64,000 bases of DNA, taken from positions 62,001-126,000 of the forward strand of contig JALMLS010000474.1 of NCBI GenBank assembly GCA_038496445.1, in the 5' to 3' direction. A program made the translations under genes and the position numbers. This document shows, piece by piece, positions 22,933 through 33,488 of this stretch. How positions within the stretch are numbered: position 1 is the stretch's first letter; each line of letters begins with the position of its first letter. Below the pieces are notes generated by a model that had not been told where the DNA came from, searched no databases, and saw nothing but the letters and a program-made list of their open reading frames with translations. The stretch is from Trichosphaerium sp. ATCC 40318 (lineage: Eukaryota; Discosea; Flabellinia; Trichosidae).

Positions 22933-24706
22933 CTAAATATTCGGGAGGAAAGGCGAACAGTGAGTACCAATAATAGGCAAGATACCAAGAACAATATTAA
23001 CAATGAGTTCTGTGTTCTTTTTTTTAGCTGGATTATTACATCCTGTATTACCATAGATGCCATATTCTACTTCTTTTGGGGCTTCACATAGTTTACAAGA
23101 TATACTACCAATATTCTCAGTGTATTTCTTACCACTACAAGCGCTACATCCTTCTATTTTAGTCCTGCAACAGAATTAGTTGTGCTACTGATTTTGTTTA
23201 ACTACCAGATTTGGCCTGAGTGGCAGTTACACACATCCTCGCCTTGTGGATTCTTTACTAGACCTGGATCACACCTCCAACACGTGAAAAGATCGTGTAC
23301 ATGGCTGTATTTGTATTCAGGACAGGACACTTAACAAAAAATATCAGAGAAATCAATGAGAACAGGTAACTTACAAGCACAACCGAATGTGTTGCCTGAA
23401 ATTTCAAGTTGTGTCACCGTATCAATAAGTAGAATATCTCTCCTCTTGATCTAAGAACAAAAAGTTAAAGAAGGCTTTGGGTTTATTGATAGATAACGTA
23501 CACAATCGAAATGGTTGTTTGTGATCGATACACTTCCTTGCTTATAAGTAGAAGAATCCAAATTCACAAATGTGTTGTTTCCATAGAATTTATTGGAATC
23601 AATGGTCAGTAACCGGCTTGATAATGTTATACAGCCTCCGGTATACTGTCGAGAGCACGCGTTTACTTTGTTGTTTATGAATTTTAAAGAAGTTCCATAA
23701 AAGTCATAACTTCCAGTGTCTTCAAACACGTTACCATCCAAAATGACATGGTATGAATCTATATATTGGATTTAGTAGACGTTAGAGAAATGTGTTTTCT
23801 CTGCCTGAAATGTATTGGTCAGATCTTGAAAATGTTGACGCTGTTACACTAAGGGTTGATGAAGGCTTTGCATAGGTTGTAAATAAACTGAGTCGTTGTT
23901 GGATTGTACAATTAAAGAGTTTGAGGTTGAAAAGATTGTTTCTTCCCGATATTATAAATATGTCACCTACACGTGATGAGTATACGTACAGAAAAATAGA
24001 ATAGTATTAGACGTAGCAAACATAGCTAAATAATCGATCTATAAGCGACAGTGATATGTCAAACAACAGAATTGACCCGGATTATCGACAACAAAAAAAC
24101 AAAATAACAAAAAGTAATCACGCACTTTTGAAGAGAGTTACTAACGTGGAATGAGAAACTGTCAAATTAAGACTCGATTCATTGTTTAAAGATTTTGCCC
24201 ATAAATTAATATCTTGGAATCCTTCAACCATCAGAGACGTTTCGTTGTACAAAAACTAAAGAAAAAACATTTAGCAATTTGCTTTCACAGAGTTGTTTAT
24301 GTACATACCTGGATGGTATCGTATACCTTTTCTCCTGATCCAGTCCAATCCATGTACCGAATTACCACTGTACCTTTAAAAGCCAACAAGACATGCTCGC
24401 TCGTGTTCGAGGGAACGTACACTCCGCCTGTTTTCGTTGTTACAAGCTCAGTTTAAACTATCGTATACCTGCAACGCATATAGTACAGACCGTAGAAGAG
24501 CATAGAGATGTCCTATTTAATGCTTGGTGTATAGATCCGAAAGGAGACGACATAGACCCAGTCTTAATCTCTTGTTAGGTTATAAAATACAATGTTTAAT
24601 GGCAGCGTACGTTGCTAGTATTGTAGTTTGGGGCAACATAGATATCACACGAAGCTACGACACGACCGAAAATAAGTATAGATAGTATAACTACGAGCAG
24701 GTGCAT
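22933..24706 (-). CDS. Secreted right-handed beta-helix protein with Cys-rich C-terminus (spliced)
   Basis: Begins at 24706 with a signal peptide (MHLLVVILSILIFGRVVAS) and a short exon ending NYNTS at a GTACGC donor. Later exons give TGSMSSPFGSIHQALNRTS (typical of pectate-lyase-like repeats), VLLAFKGTVVIRYMDWTG, FNLKLFNCTIQ, ITASTF-like phrases, and at 23451-23741 repeated 'INNKVNACSRQYTGGCI', 'IDSNKFYGNNTFVNL', 'ITNNHFDCVRYL' rungs. The C-terminal exons hold CPEYKYSHVHDLFTCWRCDP, CNCHSG, CSACSGKKY and CKLCEAP, a Cys-rich EGF/TNFR-like region, then a hydrophobic segment ELIVNIVLGILPIIG near the end (TAG at 22933). It may be membrane- or wall-attached. No catalytic residues assigned. Confidence 0.65.
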
Positions 24707-24783
24707 TGATAGTGATATGCGTTGGGTAATGTTCAGTGTAACAGTGAACATAAAAATTGAAAAAATAAAAAAAACCCATCAGT

Positions 24784-24789
24784 CACGTG
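24784..24789. promoter_or_regulatory. CACGTG upstream of the beta-helix gene
   Basis: The hexamer sits inside the larger palindrome GTCACGTGAC, 78 bp upstream of the start at 24706. Confidence 0.4.
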
Positions 24790-25599
24790 ACGAATTGTAA
24801 TACAATAAAGGTGCGTTTAAAAAATCATCTAATTGGGTAGTTCAAATAATCATTTTAACGCACTTCATAGTCCGGCTACACTTGTATTAGTACAACGTTT
24901 TAAGAGTATGCATAACCTACTGGACACGCAGATAAAAATTGCCAATTTTCGGTGATAATTGCAACTTGCAAGTTACACGAACAATTTATTGAACCCAAAG
25001 GTAAAAACTGAGGTAACCACATAACAAGGTTTGTTAATTAAATCGGTATTACAATATGCTGCTCATGTATGTTTGGCTAAACAGACAGTACTCTTTACAC
25101 CAAATACGTGGACAAATGCTATCCGTATGTGAGCTATCACGTGCTTTTCAGCGTCCTTCAGTTTGGCTTCAATTGAGTCATTTGTCCTTTTTTAAAATGT
25201 ATTCCGTAGGTGCAAATACGGCGTGTACACTCTTTATTACGCGTCTACAGTATCAGTGGGTTTTTGTACAATCCGGGGAAATATTAAAAATACTATAATA
25301 GCAAGCGTTATAAAACGTTTCTTTACACATAAAAATGAGTATTGGGAGGATAGAAAAAATGGTTTACATCGAACATTTCCTTCACTCTGTTTTCATTTTA
25401 CATGCTTTGCCAGTCACATGTCCTTCGTATTTTTTGCTTTTGTAGTTGTTCTTTCGTCTTGGCGGTGGACATAATGACAAAAGTAATAGTCCAATACACT
25501 CTACAAACGAGTATCGTCGTGGTTGCTTCAAAAGATATAATTTCACGAGCTTGCTTTTCGTTTAACGCCTTAAGATCCCTTACAACCAAGTGTTGATTA
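24790..25599. other. Intergenic region
   Basis: No supported gene. Short open frames on both strands (for example 25056-25298) show no domain or splice-consistent continuation. Confidence 0.4.
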
Positions 25600-25914
25600 T
25601 ATTTAAGGGTGCACTCTGAGCAAGGTGTGTACTAAAATGTCGAAAAAAAAGTCGTTAGACCAATCCTCAATCCCAACAAAAGCTATTGCAAGACGATCTG
25701 GGAGAAAAGGAACACACTGTCCCTGACCGATAGCTCTGGCACAGAGCGAGCGTGTGTGTGGTTTATTTACCTAACACGCTTGCATGTACATGAAAAAAAT
25801 GAAGAAAACGAAAAAAAAACAAAATTTTACAGGGTAGTGGGTGGGTGATTTCTGCTTGCTATTGAATAAACTGCCTCGGTTGGTTGCTTGTCTTTGTTGG
25901 ATCAGTCCAGCTTG

Positions 25915-26155
25915 TTCAAACGCCTGAAATGTCTCGCATGTTCAGACAAAAAAATGTCAAAGTGATATTGAACTGTTTGCCACAAAGGGAGACAACTGGG
26001 CTATGGTGCTCAGTTGCTGCTAGGCTCTGCCCCCCCCAAACCCCCCCTGAAAGGGGGGGCTTTCTAAATAGTTCCTATGGCATAATATAGGATAATTAGT
26101 GTGCCGGATTTTTGACGACTTTTTTTTGACAAAGTTCTACATATTTGGGTTTCCC
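25915..26155 (-). repeat. Dispersed repeat, copy B
   Basis: Reverse complement of the repeat at 8050-8440 without its 170-bp interior. It includes a run of eight or more C followed by CTGAAAGGGGGGG, which can fold on itself. Confidence 0.75.
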
Positions 26156-26251
26156 TGAGCAAAAAAACAAAAAATTTAACTTTGATCGTTTGCACCTCAG
26201 AGTGCCGGAATAATTTTTCTTATATTTTTGAAGCATACACATTGCACTTAT

Positions 26252-26297
26252 TGGTTTACTTGCGGATGGGTGTTAGTTCAAATCCGCATGTAAACCA
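26252..26297. repeat. Inverted repeat (16-bp arms, one mismatch)
   Basis: TGGTTTACTTGCGGAT pairs with ATCCGCATGTAAACCA across a 14-nt loop. I considered a tRNA because TTCAAATCC occurs inside, but no cloverleaf fits. Confidence 0.65.
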
Positions 26298-26955
26298 GAA
26301 AAGTGTTGCTGAAATTTTAACAATTTTACTACGGCATCCTACGGTGCCCATACTTTTGTCACATGGCCGCCACATTATATAAATGCGTCAGCAGCAGTGA
26401 TAAGGTGGAGAAAGATGGAGATTCTGAGAAATCACTAAAAAACTGCCTTTTTTGCCAATTTTTATCATAAAATCACTTTGTTTTTGCAACTATACAAACT
26501 CTACACCACTTGAATGTGGAGAATATATACACAATAAAACGTTTTCACTTCCAAAATGTTTTTTGGCAGGCTTAGCTGGCCACTAGAGCTAAATTACAAA
26601 AAAAAAAAAAAATTACGGCGAATTTTAGTGAATTTTCTGATCGAGCACAGAGCGCACCCTTAAATACAAAAAACTAAACGGTACTTAAGGATGTGATCTG
26701 ATGCTTTAACCAAATCTTGTCTTGAAAACAGCTTTTCGTAGACAACATAGTCTCTGGGTCACGTGATTAGTTAATTTAGGTATTCTTGTTAAAAGATGAG
26801 CCGCATGGTAGTAATTCTATACGTAGTGTCCCAGCAGCGTTTGGAGTAAGTATAATGCTTTTTCCTTCTAGGAGGACGTTGTAAGGTTCGCTTTTAGCCA
26901 TTTTCGAATTGGGAAAAAAAGAGAGATCTTTTTTTTTTTTTTGACAATAAAACAG

Positions 26956-27410
26956 CCATAGCTAAAGATGATATAAAAGAAGACAAAGACAAGTACTTAT
27001 CAAAAGCTGTGATTGATACCAATCGTGATTACACCAAGTTTGGAGATGCTTCTGAGCATCTTGATATGATTCAAGATGCCTTTGAAGCCTTTAAAATACA
27101 CCAAAATCAAGAAGAATACATAAATGAAATCATGTTTATTTAGTCAAATTTCCATCCACCTCAAGAGAATCAATCAATTGGTACCGCCATGTTTGATTGG
27201 AAGTCAACATTGATGAGGTTGGGTATTTCATTTGCAAGAGCACAGGAACTTGGATCATTAATGGATGAAGCAGGTATTGAACGTGATGGCACCTCAGATG
27301 TGCTAAAAGAGCTTGATTTCAGTCCAATTGAGCGTATCAAGTCATCAAAGCAAAACGCAAGAATGCTCTATAATATCTGCACCACAAAGGATAAGAACTC
27401 ACCAATGTAA
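26956..27410 (+). pseudogene. Headless RCC1-SAM relic (linker and SAM-like domain only)
   Basis: After a T-run and an AACAG acceptor (26955), the frame reads KEDKDKYLSKAV, TNRDYTKFGDASEHLDMIQD and AFEAFKIHQNQEEYIN, then a second exon from about 27144 gives SNFHPPQENQSIGTAMFDWK and a SAM-like domain (LGISFARAQELGSLMDEAGI ... LDFSPIERIK). It closely matches the gene at 63308-64000. No RCC1 propeller or start lies upstream; 290 bp upstream ends the mobile-element-like sequence at 26666. It is a 5'-truncated copy, perhaps still transcribed. Confidence 0.7.
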
Positions 27411-28371
27411 CAGTTGGTTCACAACACTGTAGATGTCTACAATAAATACTAGCTTTACTAGAAAAACAACAAACGGAGATTGTTTATTATTTATGCTCAG
27501 TGTTTTTACAATATTAGAATGTTACATCTTTACCAGAAGAATAAAGCCTCCGTTTGCGTGATTTGCTGTATTGTTGGGAAAAAAAATAGCTACACTTGTA
27601 CAAGTGATACGAAAGCTTGTTATTTTGAAGGTGATACTGCAAGCGCAACAGTAGGTGCAATGGTTGGTATTGTGCTTCGTGTGGTTGTTGTGGTGCTTAG
27701 ATGGGAGAGGTGACGCCTGGAATTCGTGAGAATTTCTCCAACTACAAAGGCTCAACAAATGGTATTTCCTACTTTACTTTATAGAGCTAACTTTATTTAT
27801 GGAGGCAACTACAATAGTACCTTCAAGTGCTTCATCAACTGTTGAGGTACCCTGTACAGATATATCTACACTGATGCATGGCTTCAACCAAATAACTACA
27901 CCAAAGACGCCTACTGCATCCAACAGAAGCTTCAAGGCTTTTACAAGGCACTATTATAACTACTAAAAAAGCAATTTTGACATGCTAATTAAGATGCTGA
28001 AGATGGGTACCAAATATGGAAAGTGTGTAAGACGTGTAACATTGTCTGAAAATAACCTACGGCGAACACAAAAAAAACACTGCTAATGCTGCTCAAATTT
28101 GTTTAAGATTGTGTACGAAAATAGGAGCTGTGGACCAGTTAACATAGTTCCCTTGGGTGTGTAGAGCAGGTTTAGACAAGTTTTTGACCAATTACTAAGA
28201 CTGGTGACTATTCAGTGCAGAGATATTTATAGAAACAGACATAAAAATGCTGAAGAAAAGACCACTCATGACAGTACTAATGTAAACATACTGCCCTATA
28301 AAAAACAACTATGGTCAAATATAGTACGACATAAAAGTTCATTCAAACAAAAAAACCTATTCACACGTGAC
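27411..28371. other. Intergenic region
   Basis: About 1 kb with short open frames on both strands but no recognisable product. Confidence 0.35.
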
Positions 28372-28680
28372 ATGACAATTTCTACAGCTTGGATTTTAGT
28401 AGCGGTAGTACTCCCTATCATCGCAGAGCCTCTACAAATGCATTTCTTTTCAGATGAATTGGTGACACCAGGAGGAATGGCTGCTACATCGTACATAACA
28501 TTGTAACCGTCACACTCATTTTCTTAAGGTTTGTATAGATACGCTTGGCCCGCAAATGAAACCGGATATGACAACATCAATTACCTCGTTAACGTACAGC
28601 ACGATCCTGGGAAAGGTTCTGGTACGCAAAGATACCAACATACCGCCTTGTACTAATAACGTTAAACTTAGCTTATTTTT
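28372..28680 (+). pseudogene. 5' fragment of a secreted-protein gene
   Basis: ATG at 28372, 3 bp after a CACGTG, opens a signal peptide (TAWILVAVVLPIIAEPLQ) and a mature part with DELVTPGGMAATSYIT. A 36-nt intron (GTAACC...GTATAG) then allows LYAWPANETGYDNINYL and NVQHDPGKGSGTQRYQHTA. The frame stops at the junction (about 28687) where the copied F-box-LRR sequence begins on the other strand, so the gene seems cut by that duplication. Family not recognised. Confidence 0.45.
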
Positions 28681-29322
28681 GGGCCAGCCACTAAGGTGAA
28701 TAGTATGGACTCCAGCAAGTGCTTTAACGCCTTCATCAGTTACGGAAGTGTTACTAAGGTCAATAGTATGGACTCCAGCAAGCGCTTTAACACCTTCATC
28801 AGTTACTTTAGTGTCACTAACGTCAATAGTATGGGCGCCAGCAAGTGCTTTAACACCTTCATCAGTTACTAAAGTGTCATTGAGGGTAATAGAATGGACT
28901 CCAGCAAGTGCTTTAACGCCTTCATCAGTTACTTTAGTGTAGCTGAGGTGAATAGTATGGACTCCAGCAAGTGCTTTAACACCTTCATCAGTTACTTCAG
29001 AACGATCAAGCTCAATAGTATGAACTCCTGCAAACTGCTTGACAATGCTGTTATCAACACGCCATCCAAGGCAGATTCTTGTGTATTTCAGAATACCAAC
29101 ATGTTTTACAGCTGATTTTGCTTGAGTTAACGTTTTTATCATAATAGCATGGTATCCAATAATATCATGAACAATAGAAGCAAGTAAACGACAGGTTTGA
29201 CAAGCCGCAAAGCGTGATTTTGTTGTTTGACGCAAGATGTGTGCTAATATCTCTGGCGGTAGGTGTAGCAAACTTGTGCCGGTCGTACTGTTAATTATAG
29301 AACCCTTTGAGGTAGAAAGCAT
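28516..29322 (-). pseudogene. Shortened second copy of the F-box-LRR gene
   Basis: Start, F-box and first 100 codons are nearly identical to the gene at 20089. It has only five whole LRR repeats and part of a sixth (GVHTIHLSGW), then at about 28687 leaves homology and reads 57 codons of unrelated sequence antisense to the secreted-protein fragment. The 268-aa product would still have an F-box and a short LRR array, so function is not excluded; the foreign tail marks it as a truncated duplicate. Confidence 0.7.
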
Positions 29323-29693
29323 AATATCAACGTCTTTGTTTAATGTGGAAGCCTAACAATTTAACACGTGTTTTATCGATGACCTAAAGTAGAGGTCTTA
29401 CTTTTCGCTTTTGATAACTGGCTAAGTCGCATAAAACTGTTTAAGGCGATAGTCACTCTAGCTTAAAGGACCTGAAAACGTTTATTATATTAATAACACC
29501 ATTTAGCACGTGCTCCAAACACCAAAACTTATACTACTACTTCCCAAAAAATAAGACGGCAATTTCAAGGCAAATCTTTTGTTAACGCACGTGTGTCATG
29601 ACATTAGATGATAAATGCTTTCGGCTGTAATATTTCTACAACCATGTAGATAAATGTTATGAACACCACCAAGTGATTCGACAGCCTCACCTG
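28687..29693. repeat. Segmental duplication of 19.7-20.45 kb region
   Basis: Includes the 5' LRR units, the F-box, the upstream flank with a CACGTG at 29365, and the 3' end of the neighbouring LRR relic (stop at 29596-29598, matching 20363-20365). Homology ends at ...AGCCTCACCTG (29693), matching 20457; beyond it the original continues with LRR sequence while this copy runs into an inverted-repeat element. Confidence 0.8.
29596..29693 (-). pseudogene. Duplicate of the LRR relic's last codons
   Basis: Reads EAVESLGGVHNIYLHGCRN and ITAESIYHLMS to TGA, as at 20363. Cut off at 29693. Confidence 0.65.
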
Positions 29694-29698
29694 CGACC

Positions 29699-30479
29699 AC
29701 AAAGCTACCGCCAAACACGGTATGAATGCCTCAAACACTGTTTGCTGTATCTTTTGCTTTAAAAAAATCAGCGTACGTGTATAACTTACTAGCGCTGCGC
29801 TAGCGCCTACCCCACGCTAACGCTAGCGCTATCGCAGCATCCAAACAGCAATGAAGGTGTAACAACGCCAAAACCTCCCCAAAACGCCACCAGCGTTGCT
29901 ACAGTAAACGCCGCCAGGTGTCAAACATGTAAATAGAATTCACGTGGCTAATGTCAACAAATGCTGGAAACTGTAACGCTCTGTACTTAACATGTTACTT
30001 TATAAATAGCTTAGTTCCATATATTGTCTGTTTCATTCAAGTTTTGAGACAGACTGACTTTTAGCAAAAAAATCCAGTTTCTGCCCGATCTGTCAGATCT
30101 GACGGATTTGACACTTCTGACAGATCTTGCAAATTGTCATTTTTTAAATGTGATCTACCCTCACGCCTGTCCAGTGAATCCAACCGTTTCAAACCCACGT
30201 GATTTAACAAACCCCAGAGCAAACTTTTTTATTTACATATTTGACGCCTAGCGGCGTTTACAAAGCCTACAGCAACGCTGGTGGTGTTTTGGGGCGGTTT
30301 TGACGTTGTTACACCTTCATTGCTGCTTGGATGCTACCATAGCGCTTCTGTTAGCGTGGGGTAGGCGCTAGCGTAGCGCTAGTAAGTTATACACGTACGT
30401 TGATTTTTTGAAGCAAAAGATACAGCAAACAGTGTTTGAGGCATTCATACCGTGTTTGGCGGTAATGCGATAGCTTTGT
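29699..30479. mobile_element. Element with long (about 240 bp) terminal inverted repeats
   Basis: ACAAAGCT...ACCGCCAAACACGGTATGAA at the left is mirrored at the right end (30440-30479), and similarity continues inward for about 240 bp through CAAACACTGTTTGCTGTATC, AGCGCTGCGCTAGCGCCTAC and the CCAAAACGCCACCAGCGTTG region (29880s versus 30280s). GC-rich in an AT-rich setting. No coding capacity. The core holds the TCAGATCTGAC motif also found at 20695 and 31580. A foldback/MITE-type element is the best fit. No target-site duplication evident. Confidence 0.75.
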
Positions 30480-30604
30480 AGGACATCATACCTTTTTAAT
30501 TCGCTTTTAGCTCATGAGCTTCTGTGGTTTGATCGTACCGTGTATAGTTTGCGTAGGTAAAATGCTGCGATCATCCCATGGGATGTTGAAACTTACATTG
30601 AAAA

Positions 30605-31486
30605 AGGAAATGTTAAGTTTATCCAATCTATTCTACGAGCTAGTTTTGTACTAGACGGATGTAAACAGTAGTGCTAAGGTGTGCTGTACCATTTAAATGC
30701 TGCAAAATACGGCACTCGTATAAAAAAGGATAAAAGCAATAAAAACTGCTTAAACTACATTACATGGCGATTTCTACGCGTAAATGGAGTATTTGAGCAA
30801 TAAACAATCATTGTCTAAAAATAATACTTTAAAAACCCTTCCGTGTTACTAAACTACTTTATTTAGCTGTAAATAGGCCCTACACATAACCCAAGCAGAT
30901 GCAGCTCACTTGGAATAAAAGTCAAATGTTCCTTCAGCAAATTAACAATTTCCTCTTCTCCGTCTGTATACTTAAGGTTACACTTTGCATTTTACGCTTA
31001 GCTCCTCTTTTGTTAGGTGATACATAACTTATGATTCTTTGAATTTGTAAAAATGTCGTGCATAGAATAAAGCTCTGCTGCCTTTTTTTTGCCCACACAA
31101 TGCAATACTTGGTGTTTTAGGTGTTTAATTGATCCTCCTACTGCTTTACATGAAATACTTTGTCTCATCGTTGCAATAGGTATGTTAAACGCTTGTATGT
31201 GGTTATTTGATGCCATGAGGGGCTATTAGAGTGTGTTTTTGTTTTTTTAAACCCCGCTTAACTGGGAAAGCAATACTTGGTGTAACAATACTCTTACATG
31301 GCTCTCTACTGTACAAAAACGCCAAAAACAGCATTTAAAAGTAATACAGCTACATTTTTATTGTTACACTGCGAGTGCCTTCTTTTTTGGCTTAAAACTG
31401 CTCCAAATCACTACTAACAGTTGTTTAAAAGGCTAATGAAGCAAAATCAGCTCGTAGAATAGATTGCGAAAACTTAACACTTCCTT
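30605..31486. repeat. Inverted repeat pair bounding about 0.9 kb
   Basis: GTTTATCCAATCTATTCTAC with GAGCTAGTTTTG on the left is mirrored by GCAAAATCAGCTCGTAGAAT with AGATTGCGAAAAC on the right (31441-31486). Arms about 45 bp with several mismatches; weaker similarity continues inward. No ORF of note inside. Possibly another non-autonomous element. Confidence 0.55.
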
Positions 31487-31835
31487 TGCTATCACTTACC
31501 GTAAGGTACCTAAGTCATACAATGAAGGACAACATTGTAACACAAATAGTTCACATTGTGATAGATCTACACCATTTGACAGAAGTGTCAGATCTTGCTA
31601 GATCTGCTAAAAGTGCTAAAAACTCACTTTCTAGAAAATAAGAGAGAATTTTATTATGTAGTTCCCATTTGGAAAAAAAATCGCCAAGTCCTTAGCAGTA
31701 AACAAAAAAGTGGATTTATTTTTTGTACATTATCTACTATATGTTGGGCATATTAGGTTATAATTAGAGCATTCAAAATTATCGTGCAATATCTCCATGA
31801 GTCAGTTAAGTTTTGACATGTGATTTTTACAAATT

Positions 31836-32894
31836 ATCAGGTCTAAAAATTAAAGTGGTATATACCAGTTTTTTTATGGTATATACCACTTTTTTCAACA
31901 AAATGGTATATGAACTGGTATATACCATTTTGAAATACCACTTTTTTTAGAAATTAAGTGAATAAAAAGTGGTATATGGAAGTGGTATATACCACTTTTC
32001 ATTCACATAATGAGACCTTCTAAAAATGGTATATAAAGTGGTATATACCACTTTTTTATGGTATGTGGTATATACCATCTTTTTATTGGTATATACCACT
32101 TTTATGGTATGCTTCAAGAAGGTCATTAAGGAGCTTTTTGGTAATGGGTTTTCTTGTTGAACGATCATAGCCGTCATATGTTAACCGGTGCGTAGAGACC
32201 TTAGTATATCATAGAATCTAACCAAACTAGGCTCATTCGAACCGCAGGACCTGATTCCAGTACCAACATTAAGGAAACTATATTGCAGGTATTATACAGA
32301 TGTTCGTGGGTACCAGACAAAGTTTTATTTTATTTTCGTTTGATATACATTAACTGACCTCCGTAGGCCTTAGTAATTGATAGATTCAGGTGGGACCACT
32401 TTCATTAGGTGTGCAGCATGTTTTTACAGTAGTTACAGCAAGCTCATGGAGATGGACGAATTTTCCAGACGCCCATAGTAATGTAACTGTAGTGGACATT
32501 GTCCAAAACTTGTAACTCACAAACTGTGTATTAAATAAAGTGTATTTTCTGGAATTGCAGGTGTACCATAAGTAGGCATAAAGTGGTATATAAGAGTGGT
32601 ATATACCATGAAAAACTGGTATAAAAAGTGGTATATAACTGGTATATACCTAAAAAAAGTGGTATAAAAAAGTGGTATATTTTTTTTTTTCTGGTGAAAA
32701 AAAGAGGTATATTTTCTGCTTTTATACCTGTTTTTTTTATATTGTTGGTATATTTGGTCAATATACCACTTTTTTTGGTATATTTCAGTCAAAATATACC
32801 ACTTTTTTTGGTATATACCATAAAAAACTGGTATAAAAAAGTGGTATAAAAGTGGTATATACCAAAAAAACTGGTATATTTTTTTAGACCTGAT
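31836..32894. mobile_element. Element with 14-bp perfect TIRs and arrays of GTGGTATATACCAC palindromes
   Basis: ATCAGGTCTAAAAA at 31836-31849 is exactly mirrored at 32881-32894. Just inside each end lies an array of GGTATATACC-type palindromes separated by T-runs or A-runs (31855-32110 and 32580-32880). The central 470 bp is unique, non-coding sequence. Subterminal palindrome arrays are what transposase-binding regions of some DNA transposons look like. Open frames crossing the arrays are repeat artefacts. Confidence 0.7.
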
Positions 32895-33403
32895 AGGCAA
32901 AAAGTCTCATCCCCTGATGTCACCTGTTCCATAATAGTCATCTAAAAAGCTCCAATCAATTGCCTTGTACACTGTAGTATCATTGGAAGGAGTTTGGCTA
33001 GCAATAAAGTCGCTATCCAATTGCCCAAAATTGAAAGTTTTTTGGCTGTTCACTACTTTTTTAACATGTTACTTTAACTCTGTACCCTCTCACATACCAT
33101 TTTTGAATGAAAGCGTGTATATGACGGTATTTTGACATTCTTGACAATGTTTCAGTTTTTTTGTGCTGACCTGTGGCAACTTCTTCAATTGGTTCATTGT
33201 ACTCAAACCCTGAACGCCTGTCCTTGCATGGGCATGATTTTTGAGTGGTTTGATGGACTGTTTTTGGGGTTTTTTAATTTGAGTTTATAAACGGTTCACT
33301 AGGCCTGAATTTGTCCCTGCTTACCTCAGAAAGTGCATTAATAACTTTTTGTAGTACAAAAAAAAAACTGAGATGGGATATTTAGGCGAAATCTCAAAGA
33401 CAA

Positions 33404-33488
33404 ACCATAAAACGGCAGCCATACTCTCAGAACAGGTATTCATTAATGTGTTATAATATTTGATGCATTATGGCTGCCGTTTAATGGT
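33404..33488. repeat. Inverted repeat (about 20-bp arms)
   Basis: ACCATAAAACGGCAGCCATA pairs with TATGGCTGCCGTTTAATGGT with one or two mismatches and a 45-nt loop that itself is AT-rich. Confidence 0.65.

Larger units (their letters stand above)
25600..26666. mobile_element. Non-autonomous element with terminal inverted repeats
   Basis: TATTTAAGGGTGCACTCTGAGC at the left end is mirrored at the right by GAGCACAGAGCGCACCCTTAAATA (two or three mismatches). No transposase is encoded. The interior carries repeat copy B (25915-26155), a C-run/G-run hairpin near 26030-26060, and a 16-bp inverted repeat at 26252-26297. No clear target-site duplication is seen. Size about 1.07 kb. Confidence 0.65.

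Noticed and set aside
26250-26300. tRNA-like TTCAAATCC segment
   Set aside because: It lies in a simple two-arm hairpin; no D, anticodon and acceptor stems can be drawn.
32225-32260. TTCGAACC resembling a tRNA T-loop
   Set aside because: No matching stems on either strand.
31947-32900. Open frames with repeated YTTFYT/IYHFF-like text
   Set aside because: They come from palindromic GGTATATACC arrays, not genes.
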